DNA of 64,000 bases from Trochalopteron elliotii. Its lineage: Eukaryota; Chordata; Aves; Passeriformes; Leiothrichidae. Position 1 is the first letter of the stretch. Every line of letters begins with the position of its first letter. The DNA is taken from positions 3,544,758 to 3,608,757 of the forward strand of contig JANPWX010000038.1 in NCBI GenBank assembly GCA_024734555.1, given 5' to 3'. The position numbers and the translations under genes were made by a program. The notes under the pieces were generated by a model, which saw only the letters and a list, made by a program, of their open reading frames with translations, had not been told where the DNA came from and did no database searches. Positions 49,945 to 62,400 of this stretch are shown one piece after another.

Positions 49945-50225
49945 GTGGGTTTTTTCCCCTCTGACACTTAAACACCATATCTGAAGCATAAGCATAGAGT
50001 GTAGCAAAAGTCTGCACTCTTCTTTTGAGTTTTATTCCCTTTCCAGGTGCCCGAAATAGTGATTTGCTGGAAATCTGGTGCTTTCTTTCAAATTTCTGTC
50101 TTTAAAGCAAAACAAAAACTCCTTGAGAATTCCAAACAGCTTTTCAGTTAGATTTTCTGCTAAAATTAAAGGTCTCAGTATTTCACAACACCAGGGAGAT
50201 ACTGCTGGATGAAGCTTCTTGGCAG

Positions 50226-50328
50226 GGTTTGTTTGTTTGTTTGTTTGTTTTTGGGTGGGGGTTTTTTTGGTGTTTTGTGGGGGGTTTTGGGGGTTTTTTG
50301 GGTTTTTTTTTGTTTTTTTGTTTTTGTT
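50226..50328 (+). repeat. (GTTT)n and G/T-rich tract with G runs
   Basis: About six GTTT units, then runs of 3, 5, 6, 5 and 3 G separated by T-rich spacers, then long T runs. The spacing TTTT and TTTTTT between the last G runs allows a long-loop G-quadruplex on the sense strand. Confidence 0.85.
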
Positions 50329-53300
50329 AGCAATTTATTACTAATTTATGTTCTGCAGTTCCCTTACTCCAGCTGTTGAGCACTAAGGTAAAACAGGCAG
50401 AAACCTATGAAACAAAACCTGCTATACAGCCTGCAAAGCTGCTGCTCTCCCAATAACTGCTTCTCTCTCCTTGGCTTTTTATTCTTTCTGTGTGTGCTTC
50501 TGGGCTCTCAGACTAGAGACTGTGGCAATTTTTCCTTGTGGTGCGTGCCAAGCACATCTCTCACTCTGAGTAACATAATGAGGAAAGGGATAGCTTGGTA
50601 GCAGATAATAGTGGCCCAGGGCAAAAGCCTCAACTTTATTGCTGAGATTTTAAGAGGAAAAATGACCTTAGGAATAACTTGATTTACAGTCTGGGAAACA
50701 GTGGTGGCTTGCACTGGCCTAGCTGCTTGTCAAACTACTGTGTAAGCAATATTCTTGATTGCAGCTTTGTGGAATTCATCATAGGGCATATGTTTAAACA
50801 GAAGCATGAACTGGTTATAGTTTCAGACTGCAGAGTGTTGCTGGCTGAATGTGCCATGTGTAGTGCTGATGTTCAGGGCACACCCACCTTAGCTTGGATC
50901 TACACCCTGGGCTCTGCAGGTCACTTCCAGGCAAAGTGTAACTCACATGAGGATGAGAAGCTGCAGGTTGCAGGAAGACAGAAGCACAGTGTAAAAGCTG
51001 CGCAGGTTAGCTGGAAGAGGGGAGTGTATGTAGAAAGTCCTTGTGCATTGCCCAGGCTCTGTGCAGCTCTGTCCTGCTGTAACTCTAATTTGGGTTGTCC
51101 CCTGTACCACTTAAAAGTCTAACTATAATCGGTTCTTTTCTTGGTTATTCTCAGGTTTCTTTCTTAAAGGAAGCATTTAGTCAGTAGTTTTAGCTCTCAA
51201 TTTTCTGTTTATTTTTGAGAGAAGTTTTGTAAAGATTCCTTAAGTAATGTTTAGTCTGTTTGCAAAGTCTTATATCAACATGCTTTTGAATTTGCCATGT
51301 CATGTAGGGAGACATAACACACGGGGAGTTTCTTTAGCTGTGAAAAGCAGTATGGCTCTTGGCAGCTTTGCCTCCCCTTTTGTCTCTTTCTAAGCTGGAA
51401 AGCGGATTTATTTTGTTAAAGCCAAGAGACATTTAGAGTTACTTAAGGCCTGAGTAGGAGCTGCTGACTGTTGTACCCTCCCTGTAGCACTCCCATAGCT
51501 GCTGGAACAGGAGCACTTTGCAAAATTAGGTAATTAGTGCTTCCTTATTAAAGTTATTAGTGACTCTGCCCCATGTTGTATTAAAGACAATCCTGAATAT
51601 TAACCTTATGACCTAAAGGGATTTCCTCTCATAAGTCATCTGTTAATTTTTTTAGCTCCTAAAACTCTACATTTGTATTTTGTATTCTTCCTGTAGATAA
51701 CATTTATATTTAGCAAATTTTAAAAATTCAACTAAACAGAGGGAAAGGCAGCCACAAAAGAGTACGTCAGAGCTTCCAAGAATGAAGAATATTTGAAGTT
51801 CAGATTTTCAGTTTTGCTTTCAGTAAGACAGAAATATTTTCTTCAATTTGCAACAAGACTAGAGTAAGTCAGGGCACATAATCCCCTTCACAATGTATAG
51901 TCCATGATGAAGTATTTTCAGAAAACTGTAAGAACTTGCAGAAAAGTGTGAGAGATCTTGTGTCTGCCTTGAATTTGTGTTTATAATAATGATTACTAAT
52001 TCACTGCTGTGTTAAATGCTGTAGGTCAGGCTAGCTGAATTTTTATTCAGAAGAGCTTTGGTCTACAGTCAACATTTTGGCTTCATAACCTGTGCTCTGT
52101 GTATATGTTTTGCTTTCTTTTTCTTTTTCCCCTCCCTATTTTTTCCTGTTCCTATCACTTCTTCCAGTAAGATAAGTTACTAATGACCTCTTTGGCCCTG
52201 TGTCCTGATGCTGTGGTGAGAAGCACTATTCACAAATCCACAAACCTAGATGCTTTCTTGTTGTCTATTTTGTTTCTGGAATGAGAAAGTAATAACATCG
52301 CTTGTTTAGCTTTTACTGGTTTTAACAGCCGGCATGGGAAAGCTTTCCTTAATATTTTTTATATTAACAGTCCATTCTTAATAGCCTTGCATTCTCTACA
52401 AGACTAAAAATAGTAATCAGAGTAAGCATCCTTCTGGATTGTGTTTGTGGAGCTGAACAAATGGTTGATATTACCAGCTGGTAACATATGACACCGGCAC
52501 TAAAATGCTGGCATATATTAACTATAACCCCACTTTGCGAGTGATCACTCTATTATGCTTTCATTGAGCATTCACATTCTCCTTTCTGTTAAAATCTCTT
52601 ATCACCTTTGAGTCAATGCCAGAAGTTTTTTTTAGCTTTTTTCGTGCTTATCCATTTTTAAAATGCAGCCTGCAGCAATAAGACCTAAAAATTCATGAGG
52701 CCTGAGGGCACTGTCACCCTTCAAACAGTATCAAAGCAACAAAATTACTCAAGGCTCAGCCCAAGCCTTCCCACCAGCTGGTTTGGCCAGTCATGGTGCC
52801 ATTTGCAATTCAACTATGTGTTCACTGGAAGGGAACATTTGCTTTAAGTGTTACTTCCAGGGAAATACAGAAACAAAAATCAGATTTTGTTGGAAAACCG
52901 TACAGAGACAAATCCCTTTACATATTGTTTAGAATGTTTGAGGAATACCTCTTAGCGCTTGCTTTTCCTCTGGCTGCTTTACAGGTTTGTACAGGTTTGT
53001 ACACCCTGAAAGTAACCTGCTTACCCCAGGTTTAGTTTCTGCCCATGTAGAAAATTACCAATGGAGTTTACTAACTACTAAAACTGTGCATTTACAGTTG
53101 CAGTTCACATTAAAAAGAGTATTGGTGCACCCAAATACCAGTTGAGCTACGGTGTTTGATAGCAGCAGTGAGGCTGCGAGTTTATGAGTCTTCATGAGGC
53201 AGCTGGTCTCAGCATTTGGTGTGAGGTGTGGCCCCCACCAAGGGCAGATGTGTGTGGTTGAGTGGGTGTAACCACTAAGTGAGCACTAACTCAGCTACAT

Positions 53301-56021
53301 AGCAGTGCTGTTTCTTTGCCTGCCCTTTTCTAAATGTGACTGAAGACCCAAAACCGTGACTATTTGTGCTTTAAGAAGTCAGTGTCACACAAGGGGTCAG
53401 CTGAACGTGTTCCTCTCTTTTTAATTATGACCTCTATGTACAGAACCTTCTGGCAGCTTGAACTGTTAGATTTGACCATTTCATGCAACAAACTGCTGTA
53501 CATAGTATGGCTGTGTTTGGGACAAAGGAATTGAAGCAGGTATGGGTGTGCACATGGGTGCAGCTTGTAATTCAGCTGAAGTATGCACTCGTAACCAGTG
53601 AGAAATATGGAAATTCCAAGTTTTGATTAATTATTGTTGATTGGATTGGTTTTGAAGCGGTGGCAAGCTAACATTTTCAGTTCTTTGGACACTGCCTTTT
53701 CTTCTGGACATACGACTGCAGATCTTCAATTTATATTGTGATGCTGCTCTTCATATATCTGCAGTTCTTCACACAGTGAGCAATGCTAGCCATACTATGC
53801 TAGATCAAACCTCCAAACAAGGTGTTCTAGTGTGTGGAGGTGTTTTACTACCAGGATTAGCTTAGAATCCCATCTGCAGGACTAAGCTGTGCATCTCCAT
53901 GTGATTTCTCTGTAGTCCCCTGCATAAGAGTGTGCATTTATTGTCGGGCCTCAAAGAGTTCAGTCAGAGTTGAAGGTTTCCAACCTGCTAGATGATGTGC
54001 AGACCTACAATCAGTCTTTTGGTCTCTCAGCATCACCCCATCCTTCTCCTTAATTTTCCTTCAGTCTTCTCTTAAGCCATTCCTTCCTTTGACTCTAAAT
54101 ATGGAGTTTGCAGACTTCATGGCTACTGGGCAGGATGGGATATCAAGCTAACTACACAAAACAGATAAAAACACAGACTTCATAGGGACCCTCTTTTGCC
54201 ATCTCTCACAGTTAATTTCCATATATCTTCATGTGGAGGCACTGTTCATTTTTCCCCTTCCAAGAGTAATTTCTGATGTTATATCCAACCATATAGCCAT
54301 GATTTTTCATGCTACTACAGGGATGGAGCTCTAGCTTTTGAATTTTAGTACAGTGGTGCTACTGTTTCTGCTAAAAGCTTTCTCTTGCAACATGCACTAA
54401 GAGGTCAAAAGTTAAAATAAATTTAAAATATGCTCAAGGGAAAATTCACCACACGTACTTGATTGTCAGGGTTTGAGGATTTTCCCCCCCTTTTCTTAGT
54501 GCTGAAGCATATTAGAGATTTTTATGGTTTTAAGTGTGATCCAGCATTGATACTGTAGCTTTGGAAAAGTGCCAGCAGGGACTCTTACAGAATATCAAGT
54601 TTTATACTATCTTATGTAATGTTTATGCGGGTGGGATATGACATATTGAAATTCAATTTATCGAAATTATTGACATTACATTCATGCTGCCCTGCTGCCA
54701 GTGGGGCTAAAATGGCTATGTTTTGTGGTGTTCCTGCTTGTACAGACATAGACACTTGGGGAAGATAGGTTTGCATTAAAATTTTTGTCTTTTTTCACGT
54801 CTATTTTCACTAGTGAACTGGTGCCATTATGCTAAATGCCTACACTGTGCAGCCATGGGCAAGTAAATAAATAAGGGAACGGGTCTGAGTTCTTAAAAGT
54901 AAGGAAAATTTATTCAGGTTTGCATTACTGGTTCAGGAACCTTCCTCTAGGCAGGCAGGGTTTAGTTTCTTTTTACACAAAAGGCAGTATCTATTTCTCT
55001 CATTAATCCTTTCATTGCAAAACTCATGTTACAACAATGCACAGAAACCGCTCTACATGAGTTATGTCTTTTTGATTTTATCAGTCTAATTCAATCAGTG
55101 TGCATCTGTATAAAGCTGCCCTGTAGGACACAGATTTTTTCCTGTCTGAGAGAGAAAGAAAGACACTTTTACTCTGAGGTCACTCTGTTGCCATGTGAGA
55201 GGCTCGTGGTACCAAATACCACCATGTTGGGGGAAGGTTTTGTAAGAGGACCAACTCTCCCAGACAAAGTACTACTTACTGTAAAGCCAATAAAAAAATT
55301 TATGTCAACACCAAACTATAAGTGAATGTAAATGTAGCTTTATATGTTTGAAAAGTCTTTACTGTAGAGGCCATAATTTCTGATAGTTTTCAAGAATGAT
55401 TTGAGAAGACTGTCCGTTTGTGTTTTGCTGGTGTGTTCTAATATGAGAGTCACCCTGCTCTTGCAGCACATGCAGCAGGGAAATCATGATAATCAAATTT
55501 ATTAATGTATAAAGGAAAAATATGCCTGATACTTAAAAGAGCATTTGAATTTTTTATGGCACTTCTGACATCTTCCTTTACTTTTGTTTTTCTGTATAGA
55601 GGATTCTCAAGTGTTTGTGACACATCCATTTTTAACATCATTGCATAACAGTCCTTTTCTTTGAAACTTCAAAAATCCTTTACAGGATTCAGATTTTCTG
55701 TTACCTGGATTTTAAAGTTAAAAAAATATTTAGACAATATTGCAGTTGAAATAGACTGAAGAATTTTCACACATACTTTATCTGTGCTTCAGAAATTTGG
55801 GTATTTAGGAAGCCAACCCTAATTGTTTTTCTTCAGCTCATCACAGAATCTATAATCAATTTAGCAAGAAGACACTTAGCCAATGCTTTGAAAGATCCAT
55901 ACATAAATATTGCCATGTCATTCTCTTGGGATTATGTTACTTGCTGAATGATTGCTACTTGTTTTTTGCCAGTATAATCAATAAAAGTGACACTGAGAAA
56001 TCTGATCTTCCTTTTCTGCAG

Positions 56022-56156
56022 GCCAGCTTTGGGTGGTCTCCTTACATCATCTTTTCGGCAGCACCAGGAGTCCTTGGCAGCAGAAAGAGAAAGACGGCGT
56101 CAGGAGAGAGAAGAAAGGTTGCAAAGGATAGAACGTGAAGAAAGAAACAAATTCAA
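56022..56156 (+). CDS. FHOD3: FHOD3 exon, start of the Arg/Glu-rich coiled coil
   Basis: This 135-nt exon is phase 2 at both ends with acceptor TTCCTTTTCTGCAG and donor TCAA|GTAGGA. It encodes PALGGLLTSSFRQHQESLAA, then ERERRRQEREERLQRIER and EERNKF. The second half is a long charged helix (coiled coil or single alpha-helix), nearly identical to human FHOD3 by memory. It precedes FH1 and helps link the regulatory N-terminus to the actin-binding half. The exon ends AA, so the junction codon is Asn with exon 59421. The donor has A at -1 and is weak; on intron retention the frame stops at once (TAG). Confidence 0.97.
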
Positions 56157-59100
56157 GTAGGACCCAAATTTGCTCTCAGTCTCTTGCTTTAATGTGTGAT
56201 AGATTGATCAATCATTGAGACATTCAACTGGAAAACAATTGAATTGATGAATAGTTTGTCTCTTTAGATACTTTCCTTGATCTAATTATCTTAAAAACTG
56301 ATAGATTAAACACATCATGAATTTTGGCATTTAATAAAAAAAGCTATTTTTTTAAGGGCAGCCAATTATACTGCCTGGTTACATACTGAGGCTCTATTTT
56401 ATTAGCTAATATACTCACCAAATTATAATCTCAGTGAGGCATAGGATTTGAAGGTGGAACAGTGGGACAAAGGTGTCAAGAAGGGAGGAAGGGACAGCAC
56501 TGAAACATCTTTTTCCTTTAAAGTTATGCAAAGTAAAAAAGTCTTGCTGTATAGTAGCGGTTTTTAACTTTTTCCTGCATTTCTAAACACGTGTCTCTTC
56601 CTCCTGGAATCAACAACTGACAGAAAGTAATGACCAAAATTACTGTTCGAACTTTGGCCAGACAAATGTCATAGCTCAATGCAGGACTTCGCATTTTCAC
56701 ATCTGAGAAAATGTTGTGTGATGTGGGATCCCAGGGTGTGCTGCCTGAGGATATTAAGAGACAAGCCCCCTCAATCTCTTCAGTACATGCCTAGAAATCC
56801 CAGCAGAGACATTAACAAAGACTGCAGTGGGCCAAGGATAGATATGGAATCTATACCTGAAGTTGTTTGCTTTCAGTCCAAAGAGTGTACACTAAGAAAA
56901 TAATTTGTTTCCTCATAGACAGGAGTGAAAAGCAAGCCTATTTTTAGTAGTTAGAAGACATAATGTAATAACTTAAAGACTGGTAAAATAAATGTTCTGT
57001 AGTCTTAGAATTGGTAGTTATGAAAAAGATGGCACAAGGCTTCACGTTAGCTTGTTTATTAGTATGCAGGATTGTTTTCACTGTAATCATCCCTTTAGTA
57101 AGAAGTGGAAACAGGCTGTGATTCTGTGAATTTGGAAAGAGGAGTAACTTACAAGTGGTTGATTGATATTCTCCTGGCTCCAGAAGATAGCTAGTTTGGA
57201 GGGAAATGAGAGGCAGAGGGAAGGTGGAAGAGTACCATAATAGGATCTTTGGCAGCCAACAGCTGCCCAAGTTCTCCTGAAACAGAAACAATAAGGTTGC
57301 AGTCTTCCAGCTTCTTCCAAAAACTCTCCCTCTAAGTGGTATCATCAGGCTGCAGCAGGCTGCCATGGACAGCCAACATGATCTTTCAGAAAGGAAACTC
57401 CCAGACTGAAAAAGACAACAGGGCATTTGGCAGATTGACCTGTTTGAATAACAGATCTGCACATTTCAGTAGAGACTGGCTACAGTAGTTGTTCTGTCAC
57501 TAAAAGAGGTTTCTTAAAGTCAGAAAAAAATTCAAAATACACACTTTCATCGCTTTATTTCAGAGTCAGAAACTGCTTAACTAAATGTCATGATTGTGCT
57601 CCATATTTAAGATTATTTTTCATTGCCCAGTGTTTTCATCTTTTGGATTTGAGTTTTGTGATCAACCAAAAGTTACAACTTTTGTTTGAGCAGAGGGTCT
57701 CCAAAGCTACCAGACTTCACAAACAGACAGCATCCCACAGTTGGTTAAACAGTCTGGCAGGAGGAAGACAAAGTCACAGCAAGCAGTCATGGACAGTTTC
57801 ATAAGAGTTCCTGGGATTTCATTATCATATCATCAGTCTGGCTAGAAACCCACTCTCTGAAGATGTATTTTTGATTAAAAATAGCACTTGCAATTCAGTC
57901 TTTAAACTCGTGAGCCGTACTGGATTTACCATCATGACTCATTTGTTATCTCATTCTTTCCAACTCTGCCTCAAGAACATTGCACTAGGATCTGGCACCA
58001 TTATTGACAAATTGAGGATAGTTTAAAGGAGAGCATCACTAGTTGTGAAAGAGCTGGAGGACAGGAGAACTGGAGGATTAGGAGAGGAGCTACAAAGCTT
58101 CATAAGCTATTGCTAGCTAAAGGAATGCTTCACAGAATTAACATTTTTCTCGGTAGAAGGACTGTTGTACCCATTGCATATGTAGAACAATATGTCCTAA
58201 AATAAAGTCATTATTTTTCAGTTGTAGGGAAGAGTGAAAGTTGTTAGAGGGGACAGAGTAATGTTAAAATTTGCCTGCTGAAGATTTCCTGGAATACTTT
58301 TAAAATACTGAAAAGTATAACTAGTTCAGAGTTCAAAGCCTGTGGAGATGGCCTGAAAAAGTAATGTGTGTTCCCTGTTAAAGGACTTTGGAAGAGCACT
58401 TGCAAGCAGATGTTTGATAGCTATTGGTATAATAGATGAAAAGTAATTCATGTAATGACACAATGTAAAGAGGAAAAAAAGGGGTTATTAATAAAAGGAG
58501 TAGTTCTGAAAACCTTTCTGGTACTCACAGCTTACACTGTGAAAGAATCTAGCAGATAAGGTGAAGGTCTCATCAGTTTTGCCTACCAGATTCAACGAAA
58601 TATTAAAAATATATTGTAAGGAATCATCTTGCCATGATATTGAGACAGGGTGGACATTCGCTGGGTTCTGCTGTGCTTCAAGTTAAATTTGCATCCATGT
58701 TTGTGGATGTGGCAGGCCTGTCCGAAATCATAGTACTCAAGCATCCAGCAAACTTGACTTGGCAAAAGTTAAATATACGGGTTATTTGAGGAGCTGTGGG
58801 AGTGGCAGCTGACATGAAAAAGAAAGGGAGTTTTGTATCTAAAGCTGGGGGTGAAAAATAAGGAAGTGAAAAGTTGTTATCTGTCCAATGATGCTGCACA
58901 CACCTTCTTGGAATGTAGAATTGCTCTTCTAAGTAAAGCAAATCTGTTGTCCTGTTTCAGCTGTAGCAACTAAAACTCACTAAGGAAAAGTTCCTTGGAA
59001 AGAAGGCCAATGGGTTTGCTCACTGCCTCAGTCTATCCTGCCAGGGGCTGCAGTCACTGTTTGGGAGCATTCTGAGATGGAGCAAATGAGGGATGGTTTA

Positions 59101-59420
59101 ATAGCCACTCATGTGCCTGCTGGCGGTGGATAAGTGCAGGAGGAGCAGGTTTCATAACATGCGTCAAGTTTTTCACATTTTGCAGGATTTTTATAATTAC
59201 TTTTAATGACCTTCCAAACTACATATTTGGTGGTGTATGCATGCATAAGTGTACATCTTTCAGCAATTTTTGCAAAAACAAACAGTTTTTTTGACAACAG
59301 CCTTTGTTGTCTCTAATCAGTTTGTGTGTACCACTCTTGGTTTCTCCTACTGGACTTATACTTCTATTCTTACCTTTTTCTTCTGGTTTCTGCTGCAATT
59401 TACTGTAATTCTCTTTCTAG
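56157..59420 (+). other. FHOD3: Intron 3.3 kb, no further features
   Basis: Unique AT-rich sequence. It includes the longest open frame on the - strand (56944-57462, 172 codons), which has no recognisable domain and is treated as chance. TGCATG at 59238-59243. Ends TAATTCTCTTTCTAG. Confidence 0.85.
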
Positions 59421-59471
59421 CCGTGATTATTTAGACAAAAGAGAAGAACTGAGACAAGCAAGAGAAGAGAG
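59421..59471 (+). CDS. FHOD3: FHOD3 coiled-coil exon, 51 nt (RDYLDKREELRQAREE)
   Basis: Phase 2 at both ends with acceptor TTCTCTTTCTAG and donor AGAG|GTTTGT. Its first base completes Asn, then RDYLDKREELRQAREE and a split Arg/Ser codon. It extends the helix begun in the previous exon. FHOD proteins have the same RDYL-KREE segment as I recall it, but the human FHOD3 canonical form runs straight from EERNKF to RYKYLEQ without it, so it behaves as an optional exon. Inclusion adds 17 residues. The next exon (expected YKYLEQ) is not in the window. Confidence 0.92.
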
Positions 59472-62400
59472 GTTTGTATGTCATGCATCCATCCTTCCCT
59501 ATCCTTCCCTCTGGTTGTTCACACTTCCTATATTCTTTACTGTGGAGCTGTCGTATGTTTGCATTTTTAACTCTGCTTGCACAAAACACTTTTATTCCAA
59601 AAGACTTCTATAAGAAAGAAGTTGTTAAACAGCAGAATGAAGTCCAGCTGTAAGCACAGCAATAAATGAAGAGCAGTGAGAGTGCTTAAGAATGATTGAT
59701 GACCTTTTATCTATTTGTGTGGGAAATAAGCTTACCCCATTTGCCTCAGAAATTTGCCCAAATTTAGTAGAGTTATAAATTAAATAAGCCTGTCTTTTTC
59801 ACCCCCAGTGGGTCCCAAGCTTTCTGGAGGGTCAGAAAAGGCAACTGAGGATAAAGGAAATTGGGGTCACAAGCATTGCAAAACTGCAGTGACAGGCTAA
59901 TGGAAATGGTTCTGACCCACTCTCAGCATATTTTTATCTGTCAGAGCCAAGTTTTCTTTGCCAATCTCTTTAAACATCAGCAAGTAAATTACAAAGCTTA
60001 GCAGTGTTTATCATTGGGGCATTGTTTTAGTTTTATTTAAATAGCATATTTAAATGGACTGAGGGTTTGGGACTGAGGGTTATTTTTCCTTTTTTCTTTT
60101 TTAATTCAATGAACAACTTTAGAAACTCTGGGCTAAGCTAGGAGGTATGTGCTTATGAAAGCATATTATTCAAGGAATACTCAACTAAGGACTTTTGTCT
60201 TTCAGTAGCTTCATCACTACCTCTGTTAGTAATTGCATCCTGGAGGGAGTGCTTGGTTTTACCTGGAAAATATGCAAGTTACTGTACAAACAGATGAAAA
60301 ATCATCCAGAGTGCTTCAGTTCTGCTTTTATAGTTCTCTAGAGATTACTCTCTGGAGATATTTTTGGATTGTCAAGAATTGGAATTACATTATCAAAATA
60401 AGAGAGCAGCCATCTCAGAAATCATTGTGTTGCTGTGTTTTTACTTGGGGTTTGGTTTTTTGGGGTTTTTTTTTGGTTGCTTTTGTGTTTTGGGTTTTTT
60501 TTTTCACAAAATCATCATACAGGAGACAGTTTTTTTCTGCAGACTGAAGTTTTATCTGTTGCGGCTGAAGTAGCTAATAGTAAAAAAATGTTTTAATATC
60601 TCTAAGACTAAGAAAAGGTAGATGGGCTTTCCATTGTGCTTCCAGTCAAAACAATTACAAATAATTTAAAGCATTTTCTGAAATTAAATGCATCTGAGCA
60701 TAGAAGCATCATACACTGATTTGAGCTGAGTAAAACCTTTTTTCAGTGAGCATGCTCATCTGCAAATTTTGAAACAAATTAGAAGTGAGTTCTCCAGAAC
60801 TTTCTAGTTGTAAGGGAAAATGCCAACTGGAGTATTTTTGGGGAAGTGGTCACCATCACTGCTGCACAATCTGAGACTATTTCACCATTCATTAGTAATG
60901 TTTTGTTATCCTCAGGGCTGTTTTGAACTGGCATGTCAAACTATCAGTTCCTACTCATAAAGAGGAAAGATATGTTTGCTTTGACAGCACATAAATATTG
61001 GAGAAAACTTCTGCAAATGAAGTCATTCACCAGTAGTCCATTACATTGGCATTCTATAACTACTTTTTTATACTCTTGCACAAATGAAGTTTTTTTTCCT
61101 ATAGGAAGTTGCATGTTAACTTGTTTTAAGAGAGTCATAGACTTTAAGAAAATCTTATAGTCAAGATGCCTAAAATCCTAGTTAAAATCTGATTTGTATG
61201 TTTCCTCCATATCAGTTCTTGCTATTCAGTGATTTAAGGCCTTTTGCCTTTTCTTGGTTGCATGTTTCCCAGTGGTAATTAAAGAATAAAACCGAGAAAG
61301 GTGAACTCCAAGCCCTCTCTGGTGTCAGGTACAGTGGAAATGCTCTCCATCCCCATGACGTTCTTGACATTAACATTTTAAGTTACCCTTGGGGCATTAC
61401 TCAGATACCTAGAGAACTCAAAATGATAATTTCATCTACTTGAAGATGATAAATCCAGTGTTATGTTCATGAAGAATACTAAATGGATAGCCATAGGCTT
61501 TTGGCTAATTGTCTGTAGAGAAGAGTCAGCATAGCTGAGATGATATCTGCAAGTTTCCATGATTTAAAAGAATATGGCAGAATATGCAATTGTTAATCCT
61601 GTAGTGGAGGTATGATAGCTCATCCTTTCAAGTCCTTCAGATTTTGGTCTACATGACCTTGTGTATGTGCTGCTGGGATTCATTCATTATTAAGATATTT
61701 GTCAGAAACAAAAAATAACCTAAATAATATCATTTATCAAGTGTGAAGCGTTAATAACTGATTCTTGAAATTTTTTTTTTATTTCTCAGTTATACCTATT
61801 TATTAAGCTTCCCATTTGATAACTAGTTCTGCTGATGTGCTGCCACTGGAGTTGCTGTTCTAGTTCCCTTTTTTGTTCCAGTATAACAGTGAGATACATT
61901 TTGAAAAGTCACCTCTTGATGTTAGTCTCTGCTTTGCTGGTTGGCGGTGCAGCACACAGCTACAGAAAATGTTAAAGCACCTGAAAAAGAACAGAGGACA
62001 ATAAAACATTGTGGCTCCCCGCATTATAGAAGGATCCATCCAGAACTTTGTTGTGGTCTGTTGGCAAACTGCAAAACCCCCTTGGCAGCAGCCAGCTGGC
62101 CTGTACCTGTTTGTGCCAAGTGATCAATTTGAATGGCTCTTTATGAGTCTGAAATCCCATCTGCTCTGCTTGTGAGGAGGCAGAAGGCACTGTACATAAG
62201 TGACCAATGTTCAAAGAAAGAGTGGCTTCGTGAACCATAACAAAACATCATCCTGATGCCAGAGAAAGGCTTTCCCCTCTATTGAAAAGGCAAGATTCAG
62301 TCTTGAGAGTTGGCTTCATGTTAGAACTGTAAACAGTTCCTATTTTATAACCATGCAAGTATGTAGCTTGTTATATTTTCATCCAGAGTCTGTAGGGGTT

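Larger units (their letters stand above)
45486..56021 (+). other. FHOD3: Large intron 10.5 kb
   Basis: Contains a TA/TG simple repeat at 46468-46510, a 36-nt exon-like segment at 49909-49944, a G/T-rich tract at 50226-50328, and a 10-bp duplication (ACAGGTTTGT twice) at 52981-53000. No mobile element was recognised. The open frame at 50679-51122 and others have no family resemblance. Ends CTTCCTTTTCTGCAG. Confidence 0.85.

Noticed and set aside
50679..51122. 147-codon open frame on the + strand
   Set aside because: Cys-rich look but no zinc-finger or secreted-protein spacing, no signal peptide or splice sites; treated as chance.
56944..57462. Longest open frame (172 codons, - strand)
   Set aside because: No recognisable domain, no splice context, and composition is that of random AT-rich intron read antisense to FHOD3. 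One such frame is expected by chance in 64 kb.
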